Shown here: positions 16,996 through 24,772 of the stretch, in pieces
How the letters are laid out: every line of letters begins with the position of its first letter
Position numbering within the stretch: the first letter of the stretch is position 1
Assembly: GCA_028292435.1 (NCBI GenBank)
Contig: JAQGMI010000055.1
Coordinates: forward strand, 1 to 64,000
From: Betaproteobacteria bacterium
Lineage (GTDB): Bacteria > Pseudomonadota > Gammaproteobacteria > Burkholderiales > SG8-41
DNA: 64,000 nt
Direction of reading: 5' to 3'
Translations under genes and position numbers: made by a program
Notes under the pieces: generated by a model
The model's input: only the letters and a program-made list of their open reading frames with translations
Told to the model about the DNA's origin: nothing
Databases searched by the model: none

Positions 16996-17024
16996 GATGG
17001 CGCCGCATTATGTGCGGCGCCATC
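16996..17024. terminator. Strong perfect hairpin downstream of a PEP-CTERM gene
   Basis: GATGGCGCCGCA (16996-17007) and TGCGGCGCCATC (17013-17024) pair perfectly over 12 bp with the 5-base loop TTATG. No T-tract follows, so it may work as an mRNA 3' end stabiliser or a weak terminator for the gene ending at 16943. It sits directly beside the decayed Bug tail. Confidence 0.65.
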
Positions 17025-17041
17025 GATACTGTTATCAATCA

Positions 17042-17205
17042 TTACTCGCGCTTGATCGCGTCCGCCCATTTTGCGGTTTCTTTCCGGAGGTGCCCGGCGA
17101 AACGCCCGGGCGTGCCGCTGACGGATTCTGTCCCGAGCGCCACTCAGCGTTCGCGGATCGCCGGTGGAGCGATGACTGTTGAGCCGGCATCAACTCAGTG
17201 GCAAA
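17042..17205 (-). pseudogene. Decayed C-terminal fragment of a Bug gene
   Basis: Read on the minus strand, 17042-17182 translates in one frame to VIAPPAIRER, stop, VALGTESVSGTPGRFAGHLR, then KETAKWADAIKRE and TAA. This lines up without gaps with the end of the intact Bug protein encoded at 18311-19276 (VIASPAIRER, W, VALGIEPVGGTPERFAEHVR, KETAKWTDVIKR). The Trp codon TGG has become TGA. Beyond about 17182 similarity continues weakly with small deletions to about 17205 and then ends. It is the remnant of a duplicated Bug gene; the rest is gone. The left edge is the old stop codon; the right edge is approximate. Confidence 0.85.
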
Positions 17206-17293
17206 TTTATATTTCGCATCGCGCTGAATTTACCTGACCTGGTTACTTGGGCGTTGGCAAGTCGCTCTGCCAATTCAAGGTAGACTTCCAGCT

Positions 17294-18265
17294 ATGAATA
17301 CTCGAATGCTGCGAACTGCTGCGATGATTCTTTCGACCGCGGCAAGCGCTGATGCGCTGAGCCAGGCACCTGCCTACCCGGCGAAACCGGTCCGCCTGGT
17401 GGTGCCGTTCGCGCCCGGCGCCAGTAACGACACCTTGTCGCGCGCCACCGCGTTGGTCATGGGCCCGATGCTCGGACAGGGGTTCGTAGTAGACAACCGG
17501 CCCGGCGCGGGCGCGATGATAGGCGCGGAGTATGTCGCTCACGCAGACCCGGACGGCTACACCATCCTGACGATACAAACGTCCTTTACGACGAACGCCG
17601 CGGTTCGCGCGAAGATGCCGTACGATGTGTTCGGTGATTTCGCCTATATCGGCATCATGGCGAAGAGCCCGATGATCGTCGTCGTCCACCCTTCGATGCC
17701 GATCAAGTCGGTTAAGGAACTGGTAGCGCTCGCGCGCAAGCGCCCGGGCGAACTGAATTACGGTTCTTCCGGTACGGGCGGCAGCAATCACCTGACAACC
17801 GAGCTCTTCGCGAAGTTGGCCGGTATCAAGATCGTTCACGTTCCGTACAAGAGCATTGGCCCCGCCCTCACCGAACTCATCGGGGGACAGGTGGAAATGG
17901 TGATAACCACACTGCCTTCGGCGCTGGTGCAGGTTAAAGCGGGCCGACTGAAGGCGCTCGGTATTGCGGGTGCTCAGCGTTCGAGTTTCGCACCTGAGAT
18001 CCCGACCATTACGGAAGGCGGCGTCCCTTACGTGAGCGAGCAGTTTTGGGGCCTCGCCGCGCCAGGCAAAACGCCGCCCGATATCGTCAACCGGCTCGCC
18101 GAAACTTTGCGCAAGGCGCTACAGGTGCCGCAACTGAAAGAGCAATTCGCCCGCGAAGGCGGAGAAGTCGTCCCGATGACGCAGGAGGAATTTGCGAAAT
18201 TTGTATTCGCCGACGTGACTCGTTGGCGGCAGATCGTGAAAGACATCGGGATGAAGCTGGAGTGA
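17294..18265 (+). CDS. Bug/TctC-family periplasmic solute-binding protein
   Basis: This 323-residue protein has a short signal region (MNTRMLRTAAMILSTAAS) cut before APAYPAKPVRLVVPF. The ligand loop reads FAPGASNDTLSR, so the second Gly of the usual GG is Ala. DNRPGAGAMIG, PDGYTILTIQ and VPYKS follow. The SD is weak (AAGGTAGAC, rather far from the ATG). It lies between the decayed Bug tail (17042) and a convergent intact Bug gene (18311), so three Bug sequences lie within 2.3 kb. No transporter or enzyme gene is next to it. Confidence 0.94.
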   Translation: MNTRMLRTAAMILSTAASADALSQAPAYPAKPVRLVVPFAPGASNDTLSRATALVMGPMLGQGFVVDNRPGAGAMIGAEYVAHADPDGYTILTIQTSFTTNAAVRAKMPYDVFGDFAYIGIMAKSPMIVVVHPSMPIKSVKELVALARKRPGELNYGSSGTGGSNHLTTELFAKLAGIKIVHVPYKSIGPALTELIGGQVEMVITTLPSALVQVKAGRLKALGIAGAQRSSFAPEIPTITEGGVPYVSEQFWGLAAPGKTPPDIVNRLAETLRKALQVPQLKEQFAREGGEVVPMTQEEFAKFVFADVTRWRQIVKDIGMKLE

Positions 18266-18310
18266 CGGCCGCGCACACCGGAACCGGCCTTGCGCCGACG
18301 CCGCTCCCGC

Positions 18311-19276
18311 TCACTCGCCCTTGAGGCCCGCGCGCTTGATCACGTCCGTCCATTTCGCCGTTTCTTTTCTGACATGCTCGGCGAAACGCTCGGGCGTACC
18401 GCCGACCGGTTCTATTCCAAGCGCCACCCAGCGTTCGCGGATAGCCGGCGAAGCGATGACCTTGTTGAGTTCCGCATTGAGCTTGGCGACAACGGGCGCG
18501 GACGTTCCTACCGGCGCCATATAGCCGCCCCACGCAGTAATCTCATATCCCGCGACGCCGGCCTCGGCCACCGTCGGAATGTCCGGCGCGAGCGGAATTC
18601 GCCGCGGACCCGTGACACCGAGCGCGCGCAGCCGCCCTGCCGTGACATGCGGCAGCACTGAAGTCACATTGTCGGACATGAGCTGAAGGCGGCCGCCGAT
18701 GATTTCGGTGATGACCTGCTGCATGCCTTTGTACGGCACGTTCACCATCCGCGTGCTCGTCAAAATCTTGAAGAGCTCCATGCTGAGGTTCATCGTGCTG
18801 CCGCTGCCGGTGGAGCCGAACATCAACTGGTCGGGGTTGCGCTTCGCGTAAGCAATCAGCTCCGATATCGAATTCACGGGCAGCGCCGGCGTGATGGCGA
18901 TCATGTTCGGCGAGACGTTCGTCAGGATCACCATCCGGAAATCCTTATTCACGTCGTACGGGACTTTGGCGAGCAGGCTCGGATTCGTCGCCAGTGGAAA
19001 TCCGCCGTAACCAATCGTATAGCCATCCGGCTGTGCCCTCGCGACCGCCTCGAAACCAATCGTGCTGCTGGCGCCGGGGCGGTTGTCCACCACGACCTGC
19101 TGGCCGATCTGCTTGCTAAGCTCGGCGGCGACGAGCCGCGAATTGGTGTCGGGCTGGCCGCCGGCCGCGGACGGCACGATCATGCGCAGCGGCCGTTCGG
19201 GATAAGCGGCGAACACAGTGTGAGCCGACATGCAGCCTATTGCGGTAAGCAGCAGTGCTGCTAATTCAGATTTCAT
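18311..19276 (-). CDS. Bug/TctC-family periplasmic solute-binding protein
   Basis: This 321-residue protein has a signal peptide MKSELAALLLTAIGCMSAH cut near VFA, then AYPERPLRMIVPS. The loop reads SAAGGQPDTNSR, and DNRPGASSTIG, PDGYTIGYGG and VPYKG are present. The closest sequence in the window is the decayed tail at 17042, which must be a former copy of this gene or of a sister. AGGACC lies before the ATG. It stands convergent to the Bug gene ending at 18265 and divergent from the SDR gene at 19427. Confidence 0.94.
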   Translation of the reverse strand: MKSELAALLLTAIGCMSAHTVFAAYPERPLRMIVPSAAGGQPDTNSRLVAAELSKQIGQQVVVDNRPGASSTIGFEAVARAQPDGYTIGYGGFPLATNPSLLAKVPYDVNKDFRMVILTNVSPNMIAITPALPVNSISELIAYAKRNPDQLMFGSTGSGSTMNLSMELFKILTSTRMVNVPYKGMQQVITEIIGGRLQLMSDNVTSVLPHVTAGRLRALGVTGPRRIPLAPDIPTVAEAGVAGYEITAWGGYMAPVGTSAPVVAKLNAELNKVIASPAIRERWVALGIEPVGGTPERFAEHVRKETAKWTDVIKRAGLKGE

Positions 19277-19426
19277 GACGAGGTCCTAAAGAGTTCATAA
19301 CATGATGAAACGGTAAGGCAGCGATGATACTGCGAGCGCGCTGCTTGTCGAACGACATGGGACCGTATAATCGCGACAGATTAACGCAACATTTTATCGC
19401 CGGCGTTCCGGCGCAAGGAGACATGC

Positions 19427-20200
19427 ATGGCAGCACTGGGGCTACCCGCCGAAGGACGCGAACTCGCGGGCCAGGTCGCGCTCGTCACCGGCGGCGCTAA
19501 AAATATCGGCCGTGCGATCTCGCTGGCGTTCGCGGCGGCAGGCGCAGCCGTTGCAATCAACACACTGCAATCGCGCGAAGACGCCGAAGCCGTGGCGAAG
19601 GAAATTCGCGCGGCGGGCGGCGACGCCGAAATTTTTCTCGCCGACATCTCGGATGCTGACGCGGTGCGCGCGATGGGCGAAGGCGTGATGAAGCGCTTCG
19701 GCAAAATCGACATCCTCGTCCTCAATGCTTCCCAGCGCAAAGAGATCCTCTTCAAGGACATGACTTTCGAAGAATGGCGCAACACGATGTCGATCACGCT
19801 CGACGGCTCGTTTCACTGCATCAAGGCCTGCCTGCCTTCGATGCTGGCGAACCGGCGCGGCAACATCATCACCATTGGCGGCGACGCGGTCCTGCAGGGC
19901 GGCAATCGTAAAGCGCACAATACGACGGCGAAGAACGGGCTGGTCGGACTTACGCGCGCGCTGGCGAAAGAACTGGCTGCCGACGGCATCCGCGTGAACT
20001 GCGTATCGCCCGGCAGCATCAACACGACGCGGCCCGCGCACCGCAGTATTCGCACGGACGCCAACATCACGATCCCGCTGGGGCGCAGGGGCGAATCGGA
20101 AGAAATTGCCGCCGTGGTGCGCTTCCTGTGCGGCCCCGGCGGCGGTTTCATCACCGGCCAGACCCTGCACGTGAGCGGCGGCGATTTTATGTTCGCGTAG
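19427..20200 (+). CDS. SDR-fold protein lacking most of the catalytic tetrad
   Basis: This 257-residue protein has a clear short-chain dehydrogenase fold: the cofactor motif TGGAKNIGRAI (21-31), LADISDADAV, and DILVLNAS for the NNAG region, ending with ITGQTLHVSGGDF. The catalytic tetrad N-S-Y-K is mostly missing. By alignment to the family pattern the positions read Thr124 (ITLDG), Gly152 (TIGGDA), Asn165 (HNTTAK) and Lys169. Only Lys remains, so ordinary alcohol/ketone chemistry is unlikely. It may bind NAD(P) as a sensor or scaffold, or do different chemistry. The SD GCAAGGAG lies in front of the ATG. It is followed on the same strand by a small Cys-rich protein and a cupin. Confidence 0.9.
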   Translation: MAALGLPAEGRELAGQVALVTGGAKNIGRAISLAFAAAGAAVAINTLQSREDAEAVAKEIRAAGGDAEIFLADISDADAVRAMGEGVMKRFGKIDILVLNASQRKEILFKDMTFEEWRNTMSITLDGSFHCIKACLPSMLANRRGNIITIGGDAVLQGGNRKAHNTTAKNGLVGLTRALAKELAADGIRVNCVSPGSINTTRPAHRSIRTDANITIPLGRRGESEEIAAVVRFLCGPGGGFITGQTLHVSGGDFMFA

Positions 20201-20276
20201 CAGCAGTAATTAAAAAAAGATTGCCATGACGGCATCCAATGCGCATGGCGTAATAACTTCAGGGGAGATGTAGTCG

Positions 20277-20519
20277 ATGCGTAAGTTGATGGTCGGTTTT
20301 TTGTGCGCGTTTCTGTCCGCAACCGTTTCCGCCCAGCCTCAAGGCAGTGCAAATCAGAGTTCCAGAATCATATTGGCATCGGGCGCCGTGTATTGGGCTC
20401 ATTGCGACAAGCGGTGTGATGAATTGCGCTGTCCGGACAAGAAAGCCTGTTATAAATCGTGCGTAGATAACAAGGGAACCGTGTCGATGTGCCCCCGCGC
20501 GGACCCACAAACGAAATAA
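20277..20519 (+). CDS. Small secreted Cys-rich protein
   Basis: This 80-residue protein has a signal peptide (MRKLMVGFLCAFLSATVSA, then QPQ) and a mature part of about 61 residues with six Cys in the pattern CDKRC, CPDKKACYKSC, then C near the end. The Cys spacing suggests disulfides in the periplasm or outside the cell. AGGGGAG lies upstream of the ATG. It matches no family I recognise. It lies 77 bp after the SDR gene on the same strand and 73 bp before the cupin gene. Confidence 0.75.
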   Translation: MRKLMVGFLCAFLSATVSAQPQGSANQSSRIILASGAVYWAHCDKRCDELRCPDKKACYKSCVDNKGTVSMCPRADPQTK

Positions 20520-20591
20520 GGCACCACAGCAGGGAATGGCGTCAGGCTGGGATTTTCCGGCCTCGTTCAAATAAATGAACAAGGATTCCAC

Positions 20592-20990
20592 ATGCCGCAC
20601 AAGAAAATAAGCCGTATCTACACCGGGGAGGACGGCCGCTCGCACTTCGAGGACCTGATCGTACCCATGGACGAACTGCTCGCCGGTAAACGCGTCTCGC
20701 TGCGATCCGCGCTGGTACCGACGACGGGCGTGTCATTCCGCGAGACACCGCTCGGCCGCTCCGAAGAATTTCATTGTCCCAAGCAGCGGCAATTCGTGAT
20801 CATGATTTACGGCGCGGTGGAGATCAGCTGCGGCGGCGGCAAACGCTGTTTCGGTCCCGGCGATGTGCTGTTCGCCGAAGACTTGACCGGCGAAGGCCAT
20901 GCCAATCGCGAACTGCTGGGCCCGCGCGAAAGCCTGATTCTTCCCGTACCCGACGACTTCGATATCCGGCGCTGGGCAACGGCGGCGTGA
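20592..20990 (+). CDS. Cupin-fold protein
   Basis: This 132-residue protein has a single cupin barrel: EEFHCPKQRQFVIMIYGAVEI is the first strand motif, with the loop to CFGPGDVLFAEDLTGEGHAN as the second. The metal ligands are incomplete compared with the HxH...H pattern, so metal binding is uncertain. ACAAGGA lies before the ATG at 20592. The neighbouring SDR and small secreted protein on the same strand may belong to the same unit. The function is not known; small cupins often act on small acids or sugars. Confidence 0.8.
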   Translation: MPHKKISRIYTGEDGRSHFEDLIVPMDELLAGKRVSLRSALVPTTGVSFRETPLGRSEEFHCPKQRQFVIMIYGAVEISCGGGKRCFGPGDVLFAEDLTGEGHANRELLGPRESLILPVPDDFDIRRWATAA

Positions 20991-21034
20991 TGAGACACCC
21001 GCTGCGGAACCGTTGCCGCAAAAGGAGGGGCAAG

Positions 21035-21166
21035 ATGCCGCAACTGAACATTCGACTTCGATATTTTTCGGGGTACGCGATGCCCGAGCGGCTCCGGGAA
21101 ATCATGCGCGAGGCGATCGCGACGTGCACGAAAATCATCAAGGACGTCGGCATTAAAGTTGACTAG
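21035..21166 (+). pseudogene. Bug C-terminal remnant forming a 43-codon ORF with a strong SD
   Basis: A 43-residue ORF (MPQLNIRLRYFSGYAMPERL then REIMREAIATCTKIIKDVGI, KVD) begins at an ATG with AAAGGAGG eight bases upstream. The last 27 residues match the C-terminal end of Bug proteins (TPExxREIxREAxATWTKIIKDVGIKVD pattern), with Cys in place of the usual Trp. The first part looks frame-shifted relative to that family, and the rest of the gene is missing. It is most likely a decayed duplicate, but the SD and clean frame mean it could still be translated. Confidence 0.65.
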
Positions 21167-21254
21167 CTGGTCATTTATAAATTTCCACGAAATGGCTTCG
21201 CTGAGTAGGGGCGAACGCCACTTCACAAGTTAAACCAACCGAAGTGCTCCGCTC

Positions 21255-21599
21255 TCACATCCCGTGCGAACTAATCTCCGAAATCTCGATTGAGGATTGC
21301 GGGATCTGGAAGTGCGGATGGCCTTCAAATGTTTTTGCCGCCACATCGTGTGATTCTGCTTCCACGATCGAATAGAGCATCGTGTCATTTCTCAAGTCAG
21401 CCGTGCCCTGTCCGGTGACGCGCTTGGTCTTGCCGACGCCGGCCCCTCTATCAACAAAAATTTTGCTGTGATCGCCCATCCATTTTTTCCATTCGGCCAT
21501 CATCTTCTCTTCGGCCGGCTTCCTTATCGCGGCATCGGTTTTCTGCCAGTCGTCAATCACCGAAGCGGGTGCGAGATAAGTGACTAAGAATTTCTTCAT
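21255..21599 (-). CDS. Small protein, YCII/DGPF-like, function unknown
   Basis: This 114-residue cytoplasmic protein starts MKKFLVTYLAPASVIDDWQK. It has an amphipathic helix (AEEKMMAEWKKWMGDHSKIF), a turn DRGAGVGKTKRVTG, a strand MLYSIVEAES and FEGHPHFQIPQSSIEI at the end. This ferredoxin-like pattern is typical of YCII-related or DGPF-type proteins common in soil bacteria, whose role is unclear. AAGGAG lies seven bases before the ATG. It is transcribed alone. Confidence 0.8.
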   Translation of the reverse strand: MKKFLVTYLAPASVIDDWQKTDAAIRKPAEEKMMAEWKKWMGDHSKIFVDRGAGVGKTKRVTGQGTADLRNDTMLYSIVEAESHDVAAKTFEGHPHFQIPQSSIEISEISSHGM

Positions 21600-21885
21600 G
21601 GTTGTGGCTCCTTAAAAAGTGTTTTTGTAACCGGTAACGAAAGACGCTTGCGGCAAGGCCGTTTGACCGGGGTCGCCACAAAGAATTCCATCGGAGCACT
21701 GGGGGAAATAAATCAAGCGCTTAGCCGCGAGGGAGCCCGCATTCTAGCGGACGCGGACGAAACCACATCGCGTCGGTTTCGTCTTACACAAAAAACCCGA
21801 CAATGCTGATTCGTGATGACACCGTTCGGCTTGGATAATTGAATTTTCCGAAACCGATTGTCACGACACTCGCTGGAGGTTAATC

Positions 21886-22263
21886 ATGATGCAAAGCTCG
21901 CCCATGTATTCGTATATTCCCGCAACTGACATCACGCGTGCGCGCCAGTTCTACGAACAAAAGCTTGGCCTAAAGGCGAAGCAGGAAATCAATGGCGGCG
22001 TCGTTTATGAATTCGGCAAGGGCACGGCGTGTTTCATGTATCCGACGCCGAACGCCGGCACATCGAAGGCCAGCCAGGCATTCTGGTCTGTCGACGATGT
22101 CGCGCGCGAAGTGGCGGAACTGAAGTCGCGCGGCGTTGAGTTCGAGCAATACGATCTGCCGGAAATGAAAAGGGATGGAGACGTTTATACCGGCGGTGGC
22201 GCGCGCGCCGCCTGGTTCAAGGACAGCGAAGGCAATATCCTCGCGATTATTCAGAACGAGTAA
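21886..22263 (+). CDS. VOC-family (glyoxalase/bleomycin-resistance fold) protein
   Basis: This 125-residue protein has one vicinal-oxygen-chelate unit: SYIPATDITRARQFYEQKLG at the start (betaalphabeta module), GVVYEFGKGTACFMY in the middle, and AAWFKDSEGNILAIIQ at the end with the usual metal-site Glu. It should work as a dimer. Substrates in this family vary widely, from methylglyoxal adducts to antibiotics and aromatic diols, and none can be picked here. CTGGAGG lies upstream of the ATG. Transcribed alone. Confidence 0.88.
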   Translation: MMQSSPMYSYIPATDITRARQFYEQKLGLKAKQEINGGVVYEFGKGTACFMYPTPNAGTSKASQAFWSVDDVAREVAELKSRGVEFEQYDLPEMKRDGDVYTGGGARAAWFKDSEGNILAIIQNE

Positions 22264-22315
22264 TCGCGGCCGGGTTCGAGGCTTCGTCGGAAGCGGACGC
22301 TCGTCCGGCTCGACT

Positions 22316-23755
22316 TTATTTTCGGCGCCGCGCGCCCTTGCCCGTCTTGACCTTCACCTTCCCCTTGCCTTTCACCTGCTGCGCTTCGGCAATTTCCTGC
22401 CCGCTTCGCCCGGCGAGCTTCGGCGTGATGTTGTCGTCAATCCACTTCTGGTCCCACCACTCGACCGGCAGCACTGCCAAGCCGTCGAGGTAAACGCCGA
22501 AGTGCAGATGATCGCCGGCGGCCAGCCCGGTCTCGCCGGTTTTGCCGATTGCCTGGCGCTTCGTGACTGAATCGCCGACCTTGGCGTCAATCGCGCTCAA
22601 GTGCCCGTACAGCGTGAACAGGCCGAGACCGTGATCGATGATCACAGCATTGCCGTAGATACCGAGTGGGCCGGTAAACGCTACCTTGCCGGCGTTCGAC
22701 GCTTCGACCGGGTAATTCTTCGTGACCGACAAGTCGTAACCCAGATGGTAAGCACTGTCGACCGGCTCGCCGTTATAAGTATAGGTGCGAGCGTCGGCGA
22801 AGTTCGCTTCCACTTTCGAGTTACTGAGCTGGGCAAAAGCGCCGTCCCACAGCATCTGCGGCGTCGCCTGCTTCGTGATCTCGATGATTTTGTCCTCGTT
22901 CACCTTGCGCAGTGTCTTGTTGACGGCAATGAATTGATCTTTGGGCGTGCCCTGCCGCGCGGCGACATCTTCGATCAATGGCACCACCTTGTTCTGCAGG
23001 AAATTATCGCTAAGCGCGATCGTGCTTTTCTTGTACTTTACATTCTTCAGCTCGTACGCAATCCGCATTTCGCGCGTGTTGCCTGCCTTGTCGGTGGCTA
23101 TGAGCGTGGGGCGCGCTTCCGGTGGCGCGCTGTAAGGATGCGCAAAGAGGGCGAGAAAGTAATCGGGATGGTCTTTCACCTGCCCTGCAAAGCCCGGAAA
23201 AAAGTAATCCCCCATCTTCACGCCGCTCGTCGCTGTGTCGTCCGAGGGCTTATAGACGATCACGCCGACGCCGCCGAAATTGACATAGCGGTCATCGGCG
23301 ATCAAATCGAGTGTGGGCGGCGTGATGTCAATCGCGACATTTTTTTCGAGGACGGCTTCATTGCCCTTGAAGAAATGCGACAGCGACGCGTCGCGCGCGG
23401 TGATGCGAAGCACCGCCGGCCCTTCCTTGATGCCAGGCTTCTTCGCGAGCGAGAGCGTGATCTTTTTTTCGGCCGCGGGCTGGCCGAACTGTTCGTCGGC
23501 TAGAGGGAGGACGGTCCCACCTTGCGTCAACGTCGCCGACAGCGACTTCAAACCCGCCCCTTTGTCGGTGACCTGCAACTCGATCGGCGCAAGGCCTACC
23601 GCGTCAACGTTGGGGGTGAGACTGATTTGCGGCGGCTCCGATTCGAACCGCGACCGGAAGTACCAAGCGCCGGCGCATAGGGCCGCGATGATAATCAGGA
23701 GAAATATAATGAGAGGTGCTTTGCTGCGCGAAGTACTCGATGGGAACGTGCTCAT
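22316..23755 (-). CDS. M23-family metallopeptidase, membrane-anchored
   Basis: This 479-residue protein has one N-terminal membrane helix (IIFLLIIIAALCAGAWYF), a long periplasmic beta-rich region with Ig-like parts (LTPNVDAVGLAPIELQVTD) and a C-terminal LytM/M23 domain. The zinc residues are in place: HLGYDLSV (His and Asp), then DHGLGLFTLYGHLS and DHLHFGVY (HxH). It should cut peptidoglycan cross-bridges or activate amidases. It ends in a Lys/Arg-rich tail. I use the ATG at 23755; a GTG at 23785 gives ten more residues, and neither has a strong SD. Longer than the usual M23 proteins because of the large N-terminal region. Confidence 0.92.
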   Translation of the reverse strand: MSTFPSSTSRSKAPLIIFLLIIIAALCAGAWYFRSRFESEPPQISLTPNVDAVGLAPIELQVTDKGAGLKSLSATLTQGGTVLPLADEQFGQPAAEKKITLSLAKKPGIKEGPAVLRITARDASLSHFFKGNEAVLEKNVAIDITPPTLDLIADDRYVNFGGVGVIVYKPSDDTATSGVKMGDYFFPGFAGQVKDHPDYFLALFAHPYSAPPEARPTLIATDKAGNTREMRIAYELKNVKYKKSTIALSDNFLQNKVVPLIEDVAARQGTPKDQFIAVNKTLRKVNEDKIIEITKQATPQMLWDGAFAQLSNSKVEANFADARTYTYNGEPVDSAYHLGYDLSVTKNYPVEASNAGKVAFTGPLGIYGNAVIIDHGLGLFTLYGHLSAIDAKVGDSVTKRQAIGKTGETGLAAGDHLHFGVYLDGLAVLPVEWWDQKWIDDNITPKLAGRSGQEIAEAQQVKGKGKVKVKTGKGARRRK

Positions 23756-23967
23756 TTTTCGCTTGGTAAGATAGGAAAGCGGCACATCTTACTTCACGCA
23801 GCCCGCTTATAAAACTTGTGTTACATAAAATTGTCACCGCCGGCCCGGACGAAAAAGGTGGCGGCTCGATTCTAAGCCGGTGTAATCTTGGGATCCGCAC
23901 CACCAGTAAATCCTGATCAATAAAAAGATCGCAAGCGCCGCGCGCGCTCGTGCAAGGAGTGATTGCC

Positions 23968-24717
23968 ATGCCGTTTTATGAAAAAGGCAGTGTCCGTATC
24001 CATTACGAAGAGGCCGGCTCCGGTTTTCCGACGCTGATTATTGCCGGCGGCGGCTTGAACTCGGTCATTCCCTACCTTGCCACCAAGGCGCCGTTCAATC
24101 CGATGGCGGAGTTCAAGAACGAATGCCGCTGCATCGCGATGGACCAGCGCAACGCCAATGGCGGCGAGTCATCCGGCCCGCTCGAGATCGATCGCCCGTG
24201 GGAGTCGTACGCCGACGATCATCTGGGACTAATGGATCACCTCGGCATCAAAAAATTCATGGTGATGGGCTTTTGCATCGGCGCGCCGTTCATCTGGAAC
24301 CTGATGAGACGCGCACCCGACCGCATCGTCGCGGCCGTGCTTGCCAACCCGAGCGGCTCGCGTCCGGAGAAGCGCGATCTCTTCTACGACAACAACATGA
24401 AGGCCTGGGGCCCGCAACTGGTTGCGCGGCGGCCCGATCTCTCGATGGAGATGGTCGATAAATTTCTGACGAAGATGTACAAGAACAATCCCGATTTCGT
24501 GCTGAGCGTGTCGCGCGACTTCGTGCGCAGTTGCCAGACGCCGGTTCTTATCCTGCCCGACGACACGCCGCCGCATCCGTATGCCGTCGCGGTTGAAAGT
24601 GCGATGCTCGCGCCGAATGCGCAAATGAGTTTCTTTCCGTGGAACGACGCGAAGGACAAAATTTCGCTCGTGGTGCGGCATGTGAGAGCGTTTCTGAAGG
24701 CGAACCTGCCGGCGTAA
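23968..24717 (+). CDS. Alpha/beta hydrolase-fold protein with Cys nucleophile
   Basis: This 249-residue protein has the alpha/beta hydrolase fold: VRIHYEEAGSGFPTLIIAGGG, IAMDQRNANGGES, and MVMGFCIGAPFIW at the nucleophile elbow. The residue there is Cys103 instead of Ser, as in dienelactone hydrolases. The expected acid/His end is not normal: LILPDDTPPHPYAVA holds Asp and His close together, and the usual GH motif near the C-terminus is absent. It may therefore be a weak hydrolase or a binding protein. The ATG at 23968 has AAGGAG upstream, so the frame open from 23950 is not used. Confidence 0.85.
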   Translation: MPFYEKGSVRIHYEEAGSGFPTLIIAGGGLNSVIPYLATKAPFNPMAEFKNECRCIAMDQRNANGGESSGPLEIDRPWESYADDHLGLMDHLGIKKFMVMGFCIGAPFIWNLMRRAPDRIVAAVLANPSGSRPEKRDLFYDNNMKAWGPQLVARRPDLSMEMVDKFLTKMYKNNPDFVLSVSRDFVRSCQTPVLILPDDTPPHPYAVAVESAMLAPNAQMSFFPWNDAKDKISLVVRHVRAFLKANLPA

Positions 24718-24772
24718 GCGCTGGCGGCTTTACTTCATGCCGGCGAATGCGGTCGCATTCGCTCCCTCGCGG

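Larger units (their letters stand above)
16944..17293. other. Intergenic region with a hairpin and a decayed Bug tail
   Basis: These 350 bp lie between the PEP-CTERM gene and a Bug gene. They contain the 12-bp stem hairpin (16996-17024) and the degraded Bug fragment on the minus strand (17042 to about 17205), both listed separately. The remaining 90 bp hold the upstream region of the Bug gene at 17294. Confidence 0.7.

Noticed and set aside
22601..23503. A 300-codon open frame on the plus strand inside the M23 peptidase gene
   Set aside because: The minus strand encodes a complete M23 protein with zinc motifs; the plus frame is Arg/Val/His-rich and resembles nothing.
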